Shown: positions 56,965-64,000 of the stretch, one piece after another
Layout: the number at the start of each line of letters is the position of its first letter
Numbering within the stretch: position 1 is the first letter of the stretch
Source: Conexibacter sp. CPCC 205762
Lineage (GTDB): Bacteria; Actinomycetota; Thermoleophilia; Solirubrobacterales; Solirubrobacteraceae
Assembly (NCBI RefSeq): GCF_030646155.1
Contig: NZ_JAUTDN010000013.1
Span: 51,174-115,173 of the forward strand
Length of the DNA: 64,000 bases
Direction: 5' to 3'
Translations under genes and position numbers: made by a program
Notes under the pieces: model-generated
The model's database searches: none
The model's input: only the letters and a program-made list of their open reading frames with translations
What the model was told of the DNA's origin: nothing

Positions 56965-58010
56965 GCGATCTCAGCCGTGCCGCCGTCGAGGCGGTCGACG
57001 CCAGCAAGCAGGTCGACGACGTGCTCGGGCTGCCCGACCACCTGCGCGACGCGCTGTGGCGGGTCGAGTCGGCGAGACTGACCCCGCACGACTCGCGCGG
57101 CGGCTTCATCGTCGCCGGCATGGGCGGCTCTGCGATCGGCGGCGCGCTCGCGCGCGCCGTCCTCGGCGACCGCGCCTCGCGTCCGATCGCGATCGCGCGC
57201 GACTACGGGCTGCCGGCCTGGACGACCGACGAGTCGACCGTCCTCTGCGCCAGCTACTCCGGCAACACGGAGGAGACGCTCGCCGCCTACGAGGCGGCCG
57301 GCGTGATCGGCGCGCAGCGGATCGTCGCGACGACCGGCGGCAAGCTCGCCGCCGCCGCGCGCGAGGACGGCGTGCCGGTGATCCCGCTGCCGGGGATGTT
57401 CCAGCCGCGCGTCGCGGTCGGCTACATGCTCGTGATCGCGCTCGAGGTCGCCGCCCTCAGCGGCGCCGCCGAGTCGCTGCGCTCGGAGATCGACGTCGCC
57501 GCCGCGCACATCGAGTCGCTCGTGCAGGAGTGGGGGCCCGACGGCGCCGAGGACTCGCTCGCGAAGGAGATCGCGCGCGGCCTGCACGGCACGATCCCGC
57601 AGATCGCCGGCGCCGGCCTGACGGCGCCGATCGCCTATCGCTGGAAGACGCAGCTGAACGAGAACGGCAAGACGCCGGCGTTCGCGACCGAGCTGCCGGA
57701 GCTGAACCACAACGAGCTGGTCGGCTGGCAGGGCGCGGCGGAGCTTGGCCGCTTCAGCGCCGTCTTCCTCGACGACTCCGACCTGCACCCGCGGATCCGC
57801 CAGCGGATCGAGCTGACGCGCGGCCTGATCAGCCCCACCGCGGCCGCCTCCTACCGCGTCGAGGGGCGCGGCGAGACGCGCACCGAGCGGCTCGTCTCGC
57901 TCGTCCTGCTGGGCGATCTCGTGTCGCTCTACGTCGCCGTCCTGCGCGGGATCGACCCGACGCCGGTCGACGCGATCGAACGGCTCAAGACGGTGCTGGC
58001 CGGCGGCTGA
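56961..58010 (+). CDS. Bifunctional phosphoglucose/phosphomannose isomerase
   Basis: A 349-residue SIS-domain isomerase. FIVAGMGGSAIGGALARAVL at about residue 47, CASYSGNTEETLAAYEAAGV at about 95, and the C-terminal NENGKTPAFATELPELNHNE with catalytic Glu/His. This matches the actinobacterial/archaeal PGI-PMI family. It interconverts fructose-6-P with glucose-6-P and mannose-6-P. Start TTG 56961 overlaps the preceding stop (TTGA). No phosphomannomutase is in the window. Confidence 0.9.
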   Translation: MSDLSRAAVEAVDASKQVDDVLGLPDHLRDALWRVESARLTPHDSRGGFIVAGMGGSAIGGALARAVLGDRASRPIAIARDYGLPAWTTDESTVLCASYSGNTEETLAAYEAAGVIGAQRIVATTGGKLAAAAREDGVPVIPLPGMFQPRVAVGYMLVIALEVAALSGAAESLRSEIDVAAAHIESLVQEWGPDGAEDSLAKEIARGLHGTIPQIAGAGLTAPIAYRWKTQLNENGKTPAFATELPELNHNELVGWQGAAELGRFSAVFLDDSDLHPRIRQRIELTRGLISPTAAASYRVEGRGETRTERLVSLVLLGDLVSLYVAVLRGIDPTPVDAIERLKTVLAGG

Positions 58011-59939
<1,929 letters not shown>

Positions 59940-59953
59940 GCCACCCCAGAAGC

Positions 59954-59977
59954 GCGGCGGCGCCCCGGCGCCGCCGC
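59954..59977 (+). terminator. Hairpin after ahcY
   Basis: GCGGCGGCGCC (59954-59964) pairs with GGCGCCGCCGC (59967-59977). It begins 15 bases after the ahcY stop, so it is the likely terminator. It makes a start for the next gene upstream of 59977 unlikely. Confidence 0.7.
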
Positions 59978-59989
59978 ACCATGACGTAG

Positions 59990-60014
59990 CCGACCTCGGC
60001 CTCGCCGAGGTCGG
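59990..60014 (+). other. Strong hairpin over the conserved 5' end of the second AhcY homologue
   Basis: CCGACCTCGGC (59990-60000) and GCCGAGGTCGG (60004-60014) are perfect 11-base arms with a CTC loop. The same bases in frame encode part of the conserved SAHase N-terminus. It lies 7 bases after an ATG at 59981 that meets TAG two codons later. It could be regulatory RNA, a second terminator stem, or a frameshift stimulator (see findings). Confidence 0.55.
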
Positions 60015-60045
60015 TCAGGCGCGCGTCGAGTGGGCTGACGCGCGC

Positions 60046-61230
60046 ATGCCCGTGCTGCGCTCGATCCGCCAGCGGTTCGAGCGCGAGCGGCCGCTGGAGG
60101 GCGTGCGGATCGCCGTCTGTCACCACGTCACGACCGAGACGGCCGGGCTCGTGCGCACGCTCAGCGCCGGCGGCGCCGAGGTCGCGCTGTGCGCCTCCAA
60201 CCCGCTCTCGACGCAGGACGACGTCGCCGCCGCGCTCGTCGAGCGCGCCGGGATCTCCGTCCACGCGATCCAGGGCGAGGACATGGCGACCTACTACGAC
60301 CACATCGAGCGGGTCGTCGACACCAGGCCGCACGTCACGATGGACGATGGCGCCGACGTCATCTCGGTCCTCCACAGCCGTCGCACCGAGCTGCTGAGCG
60401 AGATCGTCGGCGGCACGGAGGAGACGACCAGCGGCGTGCTGCGGCTGCGCGCGCTGGAGGCCGAGGGCAAGCTCGGCTTCCCCGTGGTCGCCGTCGGCGC
60501 CGCTCAGACCAAGCGCTTCTTCGACGACCGTTACGGCACCGGCCAGTCGACGCTCGACGGCATCCTGCGCGCGACCAACACGCTGCTCGCCGGCCGCGTC
60601 GTGGTCGTCTTCGGCTACGGCTGGACCGGCCGCGGGATCGCCCTGCGCGCCCGCGGCGCCGGCAGCCAGGTCGTCGTCTGCGAGGTCGATCCGCTGCGCG
60701 CGCTGGAGGCGAAGCTGGACGGCTTCGAGGTCGCGGCCGCGCTCGCCGCCGCCGCCAAGGGCGACGTCTTCATCACCGCCACCGGCAACCGCGACGTCGT
60801 GCGGCGCGAGCACTACGAGCTGATGCGCGACGGCGCGCTGCTCTGCAACGCCGGCCACTTCGACGTCGAGCTGAGCCTCGCCGACCTGCGCGCGGTCGCG
60901 CCCAGATCGCAGCTCGTGCGCGAGCACGTCGAGCAGTTCGTCACCGCCGACGGCCGCCGCCTGCACCTGCTGGCGCAGGGCCGCGTCGTCAACCTCGCCG
61001 CCGCCGAGGGCCACCCGGCCGCGGTGATGGACGTCGCCTTCGCCAACCAGGCGCTCGCGGCCGAGTACCTCGTCCGCAACGCCGACCGGCTGCAGCCGCG
61101 CGTGCTGGAGGTCCCGCGCGCGCTCGACCACGAGATCGCGCGCCTCACGCTCGCCTCGCTCGGCGTCGAGATCGACGAGCTGACCGACGAGCAGCGCCGC
61201 TACCTCACCTCCTGGGAGATCGGGACGTAG
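60046..61230 (+). CDS. Second SAHase-family protein, archaeal/thermophile type
   Basis: From ATG 60046 the product is 394 residues. It shows NPLSTQDDVAAALVERAG, DDGADVISVLHSRR, GGTEETTSGVLRLRAL, then AAQTKRFFDDRYGTGQSTLD (catalytic Lys and Asp kept, GTGQ replacing the usual Cys region) and NAD motif VVVFGYGWTGRGIALRA. It lacks the insertion and C-terminal Lys/Tyr of the neighbour and ends LTSWEIGT, like archaeal SAH or S-inosylhomocysteine hydrolases. The family's N-terminal segment is encoded upstream of this ATG in the same frame (HHDVADLGLAEVGQARVEWA), with no start codon there. Confidence 0.85.
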   Translation: MPVLRSIRQRFERERPLEGVRIAVCHHVTTETAGLVRTLSAGGAEVALCASNPLSTQDDVAAALVERAGISVHAIQGEDMATYYDHIERVVDTRPHVTMDDGADVISVLHSRRTELLSEIVGGTEETTSGVLRLRALEAEGKLGFPVVAVGAAQTKRFFDDRYGTGQSTLDGILRATNTLLAGRVVVVFGYGWTGRGIALRARGAGSQVVVCEVDPLRALEAKLDGFEVAAALAAAAKGDVFITATGNRDVVRREHYELMRDGALLCNAGHFDVELSLADLRAVAPRSQLVREHVEQFVTADGRRLHLLAQGRVVNLAAAEGHPAAVMDVAFANQALAAEYLVRNADRLQPRVLEVPRALDHEIARLTLASLGVEIDELTDEQRRYLTSWEIGT

Positions 61231-61238
61231 CCGCACGC

Positions 61239-61250
61239 GACCGGCCGGTC
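61239..61250. promoter_or_regulatory. 12-bp palindrome before the Rrf2 gene
   Basis: GACCGGCCGGTC is a perfect palindrome 16 bases upstream of the GTG, followed by TACACAAT, which could be a -10. Autoregulatory operator for the Rrf2 protein is a reasonable guess. Confidence 0.35.
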
Positions 61251-61266
61251 GTACACAATTGGCCCG

Positions 61267-61725
61267 GTGCGCATCTCCGCGAAGACCGACTACGCCGTCC
61301 GCGCCGCTGTGGAGCTGGCCGCGGTCACCGACGAGCACCCGCTCAAGAGCGAACGGATCGCGCAGGCGCAGGGGATACCGCTGCGCTTCCTCGAGAACAT
61401 CCTCGTGCAGATGCGCCAGGGTGGGATCGTCATCTCCAGACGCGGCGCCGAGGGCGGCTACCGGCTCGCCGAGCCGGCCGACCAGATCACCGTCGCCGAC
61501 GTCATCCGCGCGATCGACGGGCCGCTGGCCGCGGTCGCGGGGGAGCGCCCCGAGAAGCTCGCCTTCGACGGCACCGCCGAGCCGCTGCGGGACGTCTGGG
61601 TCGCCGTCCGCGCCAGTCTGCGCGACGTGCTGGAGCACGTGACGCTCGCCGACCTCGCCGCCGGGGCGCTGCCCGAGGCTGTGAGATCGCGCACCTCGGA
61701 CCCCGACGCCTGGCTGACCCGCTAG
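61267..61725 (+). CDS. Rrf2-family transcriptional regulator without Fe-S cysteines
   Basis: A 152-residue Rrf2 winged helix: RISAKTDYAVRAAVELAAVT, IPLRFLENILVQMRQGGIVI, RRGAEGGYRLAEPADQITVA. IscR and NsrR have three Cys at about 90-105; none is present here, so it resembles CymR-type members that respond through partner proteins or sulfur metabolites. A sulfur-amino-acid link fits the two AhcY genes just upstream, but is only an inference. Start GTG 61267. Confidence 0.9.
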   Translation: MRISAKTDYAVRAAVELAAVTDEHPLKSERIAQAQGIPLRFLENILVQMRQGGIVISRRGAEGGYRLAEPADQITVADVIRAIDGPLAAVAGERPEKLAFDGTAEPLRDVWVAVRASLRDVLEHVTLADLAAGALPEAVRSRTSDPDAWLTR

Positions 61726-61737
61726 CCTCACGCAGCG

Positions 61738-62727
61738 ATGAAAGCCATGGTCCTCGCAGCGGGGCTCGGTACGCGCCTCCGCCCGCTCACGTACGAGATC
61801 CCGAAGCCGATGGTCCCGGTCCTCGACCGGCCCGTCATGGCGCACATCGTCGATCTGCTCGAGCGTCACGGTTACGACGAGATCGTCGCCAACCTGCACT
61901 ACTTCCCGGACACGATCCGCCAGTACTTCGGCGACCGGATCGTCTACCGCGAGGAGCCGGAGCTGCTCGGCACCGCCGGCGGCGTGCGCAACTGCGCCGA
62001 CTTCTTCGGCGAAGACATCTTTCTCGTGATCTCCGGCGACGCGCTCACCGACATCGACCTGTCGGCCTTCGTCGCGCGCCACAAGGAGGCCGGCGGCGTC
62101 GCGACGCTCGCCGTCAAGCGGGTCGCCGACACGAGCCAGTTCGGCGTCGTGCTGCACGACGACCAGGGCCGCATCACCGGCTTCCAGGAGAAGCCGGCGC
62201 CGGAGGAGGCGCTGTCGGACCTCGGCAACTGCGGCATCTACCTGTTCGACCCGAAGATCTTCGACTACTTCCCCGACAGGCGGTTCGTCGACTGGGCCAA
62301 CGACGTCTTCCCTGCGCTGCTGGCGCAGGACGTGCCGTTCCACATCCACGAGATCGACGAGTACTGGAACGACGTCGGCTCGCTGGCTGAGCTGAAGGAC
62401 GGCACCTTCGACGCGATGCGCGGCGAGCTGCACCTCGAGGTCGAGGGCGAGCCGATCGCCGAGGACGTCGTCGCCGGCGAGGGCACGACGCTCGACGGCG
62501 CGACGCTGATCGAGCCGCCGGTCTGGATCGGCCGCGACGTCAAGATCGGCGACGGCGTGCGCCTGCAGGGCCCGCTCGTGATCGGCGACGGCGCCACGAT
62601 CGGCGACGGCGCGGCGCTGAAGGACGCGGTCGTGCTGCCCGGCACCGAGATCACGCCGGGCGGCATCCTGATCGGCGCGATCGCCGGCAGCACCGGCATC
62701 GTCGACCGTCTGCGCCCGCGGCAGTAG
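61738..62727 (+). CDS. Nucleotidyltransferase with beta-helix (NDP-sugar pyrophosphorylase), second copy
   Basis: A 329-residue protein: MVLAAGLGTRLRPLTYEIPK, ELLGTAGGVRNCADFFGEDI, VISGDALTDIDLSAFVARHK and EYWNDVGSLAELKDGTFD, with C-terminal hexapeptides (VWIGRDVKIGDGVRLQGPLV). It parallels the enzyme at 55864 but is more divergent, so specificity probably differs (glucose-1-P or mannose-1-P). ATG 61738 lies 12 bases after the Rrf2 stop. Confidence 0.88.
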   Translation: MKAMVLAAGLGTRLRPLTYEIPKPMVPVLDRPVMAHIVDLLERHGYDEIVANLHYFPDTIRQYFGDRIVYREEPELLGTAGGVRNCADFFGEDIFLVISGDALTDIDLSAFVARHKEAGGVATLAVKRVADTSQFGVVLHDDQGRITGFQEKPAPEEALSDLGNCGIYLFDPKIFDYFPDRRFVDWANDVFPALLAQDVPFHIHEIDEYWNDVGSLAELKDGTFDAMRGELHLEVEGEPIAEDVVAGEGTTLDGATLIEPPVWIGRDVKIGDGVRLQGPLVIGDGATIGDGAALKDAVVLPGTEITPGGILIGAIAGSTGIVDRLRPRQ

Positions 62728-62743
62728 CCGCCGGCGCACGTTC

Positions 62744-62777
62744 AGCCCGCCGCTCGGGCCTCAGTCGGCGGCGGGCT
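62744..62777. terminator. Convergent terminator between pyrophosphorylase and ctaG
   Basis: AGCCCGCCGC (62744-62753) pairs with GCGGCGGGCT (62768-62777), followed by TCG. The right arm lies in the last codons of ctaG, so one stem could end both transcripts. Confidence 0.6.
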
Positions 62778-63693
62778 TCGCGGCGGCGCGCGCCGCCGCC
62801 TCGCGCGCGGCGGCGATCTCGTGCGGCGAGCCTATCTCGCCCGGCGTCACCGCCTCGCGGGACGCGGTCTGCGCCGCCTTCTGCGCCTCGCGGTCGGCGA
62901 AGCGCTCGGCGCGGACGTCGGCCTTGTCGGCCTCGTTCAGCATCCGCACGAACAGGAAGGCGATCGCGATCCCCATCACGACCGCCTGCTCGATCGCCAT
63001 GATCGCGCCGGCGAGCGCCTGGTCGCTGGTCGGCGAGAGGCCCCAGAACTCGGGCTGGTTCTCGTAGAACTCGTAGATCGCCTCGGGCGCGAACGTCAGC
63101 AGGATGCCGAGGAAGCCGACCGTCACCTTCGTGCTGAGCATGTAGACGATCGGCGTCATGCCGTCGCGGCGCAGGCGCGTCGAGACCGGCGACAGCAGGT
63201 GCCACCAGTAGAGGAAGCCGGCGGTGCTGAAGGTGAGGTGCTCGAGCACGTGCACGCCGCTGTGCTCGGCGGCGGCGTTGTAGAGCGCCGGGATGTGCCA
63301 GACCCACATCGCGGCCGTGTAGAAGAAGACGGCGAAGATCGGCGCGGCCAGCAGCCAGACGCGCGTCTCGACCTTGTGGATCCAGCGCGTCGCCGGCCGC
63401 AGCAGCACCTTCGTGAAGCCGAGGATGATCAGGATCGGCGCGACGTCGAGCAGCAGCATGTGCTGGACCATGTGCATCGCGAGGATCTGCTCGCCGAGCG
63501 TGTCGACCGGCGACATCAGCGCGATCGCGAGGATCGCGATCCCGAGCAGGAAGACGAGCAGGCGCCAGACCTCTGGCGGATGCGGCTCGTCAGGGGTGCG
63601 GCACTGGCGCCAGCGCCAGACGTAGACCGCGGCGTAGGTCAGCAGCGCGATCACGACGCCCGGCGCGAAATTCCACGATGCGTCCGGAGACAT
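62761..63693 (-). CDS. ctaG: Cytochrome c oxidase assembly protein, CtaG (caa3) family
   Basis: A 310-residue membrane protein with about seven hydrophobic helices. The His-rich motif HMVQHMLLLDVAPILIILGF at about residue 75, AMWVWHIPALYNAAAEHS at about 128 and HVLEHLTFSTAGFLYWWHLL are characteristic of the caa3_CtaG family, needed for copper insertion or assembly of caa3-type oxidase in Bacillus. This is not the same as CtaG/Cox11. The C-terminal 60 residues are charged and Ala-rich. The oxidase genes are outside the window. Confidence 0.92.
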   Translation of the reverse strand: MSPDASWNFAPGVVIALLTYAAVYVWRWRQCRTPDEPHPPEVWRLLVFLLGIAILAIALMSPVDTLGEQILAMHMVQHMLLLDVAPILIILGFTKVLLRPATRWIHKVETRVWLLAAPIFAVFFYTAAMWVWHIPALYNAAAEHSGVHVLEHLTFSTAGFLYWWHLLSPVSTRLRRDGMTPIVYMLSTKVTVGFLGILLTFAPEAIYEFYENQPEFWGLSPTSDQALAGAIMAIEQAVVMGIAIAFLFVRMLNEADKADVRAERFADREAQKAAQTASREAVTPGEIGSPHEIAAAREAAARAAAKPAAD

Positions 63694-63756
63694 GCGCGTC
63701 GATTGTCGCAGTCATGCGGTTGCGACGGCACAGCGAACTGCGCGACGCTGATCGGG

Positions 63757-64000
63757 ATGGCATCTCGCCGCCCGCCAGCCGCCTCTGGCGCGCGCCCGCC
63801 CGCCGCGGCCCCGCGCCCGCCAGCCGCCTCGGATGCGCCGCCGCCCGCCCCGCGCCCGCCAGCCGTCTCGGATGCGCCGCCGCCCGCCCCGCGCCCGCCA
63901 GCCGCCTCGGATGCGCCGCCGCCCGCCGCGCGCGAGCGTGCCGCGGACCTGCTGCTGCGCGCCCGCGACGAGCTGCTGGCCGCGCTCGCGCCGCCGGCCT
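63757..64000 (+). CDS. Ala/Pro-rich repeat protein (3' end outside window)
   Basis: An open frame from ATG 63757 to the window edge (81 residues). It starts MASRRPPAASGARPPAAAPR, contains three 13-residue repeats (APRPPAASDAPPP) and then becomes helical (ARERAADLLLRARDELLAAL). The start is unsure and no ribosome site is obvious. The coding claim rests on the uninterrupted frame and the change to a plausible helix at the end. Function unknown. Confidence 0.45.
   Translation, partial: MASRRPPAASGARPPAAAPRPPAASDAPPPAPRPPAVSDAPPPAPRPPAASDAPPPAARERAADLLLRARDELLAALAPPA
63808..63924 (+). repeat. Three tandem 39-bp repeats
   Basis: Three 39-base units encode APRPPA(A/V)SDAPPP. They differ at few positions (GCC/GTC at the sixth or seventh codon). 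Likely a flexible linker with variable length. Confidence 0.85.

Overview
The window is about 64 kb of very GC-rich chromosomal DNA (roughly 70-75% by eye). It is densely coded on both strands, with many GTG and TTG starts and 4-base stop/start overlaps. Gene content points to an actinobacterium: paired ArsA/Get3-like ATPases, a mycobacterial-type methylglucose-polysaccharide gene set, an LCP cell-wall ligase, EtfBA with ETF-QO, and an atp operon. The lineage is probably Thermoleophilia/Solirubrobacterales (Conexibacter-like), but that is an inference from style and gene content and was not tested. No tRNA, rRNA, CRISPR array, insertion sequence or prophage was recognised. The window reads as core chromosome with one small lower-GC insertion (about 14.45-14.96 kb).

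0-12 kb: a truncated LysR regulator faces a large exported beta-propeller protein with a collagen-like repeat tract. A lone glycosyltransferase follows, then two ArsA-like ATPases on the minus strand. A ParA-type ATPase overlaps a complete FtsZ that carries a long N-terminal extension. A gamma-glutamyltransferase and a lipoprotein close this part. 12-18 kb: a Lon-substrate-binding-domain protein, DNA photolyase, a two-gene DUF4258 unit of lower GC, and a MocR regulator divergent from an FAD oxidoreductase.

17.6-24.5 kb: two methyltransferases, a GH57 branching enzyme, a GT4 glucosyltransferase, an ABC-2 exporter pair and a hexapeptide acyltransferase. Three consecutive genes match the methylglucose lipopolysaccharide genes of mycobacteria (Rv3030-Rv3031-Rv3032 type), and the acyltransferase recalls Rv3034c. 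24.5-35.7 kb is acyl-CoA catabolism: MeaB, acyl-CoA dehydrogenase, a HAD phosphatase, thiolase, a B12-binding mutase subunit, EtfB, EtfA and an ETF-quinone oxidoreductase that lacks one cluster cysteine. Leucyl aminopeptidase and an RpiR regulator are interspersed.

35.7-44 kb is housekeeping: rpmE, prfA, prmC, a TsaC-like protein, rpiB, glyA and a WecA/TagO-like transferase, plus a MarR/cupin pair and a TetR regulator. 44.4-51.7 kb is a complete F1Fo ATP synthase operon (two small membrane proteins, then atpB-E-F-H-A-G-D-C) ending in a strong terminator. 51.8-58 kb runs M20 peptidase, LCP protein, UDP-glucose dehydrogenase, a sugar-nucleotide pyrophosphorylase and a phosphoglucose/phosphomannose isomerase: precursor supply and attachment for surface polysaccharide. 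58-62 kb holds MerR-ahcY, a second archaeal-type AhcY homologue with a puzzling 5' end, an Rrf2 regulator and a second pyrophosphorylase. The window closes with CtaG and the start of an Ala/Pro-repeat protein.

Best leads: the ParA-FtsZ overlap, the methylglucose-polysaccharide-like locus with an embedded exporter, the DUF4258 pair, the second AhcY whose conserved N-terminus has no in-frame start codon, the altered ETF-QO cluster site, and one 10-base operator core shared by the etf promoter and the TetR/atp intergenic region.
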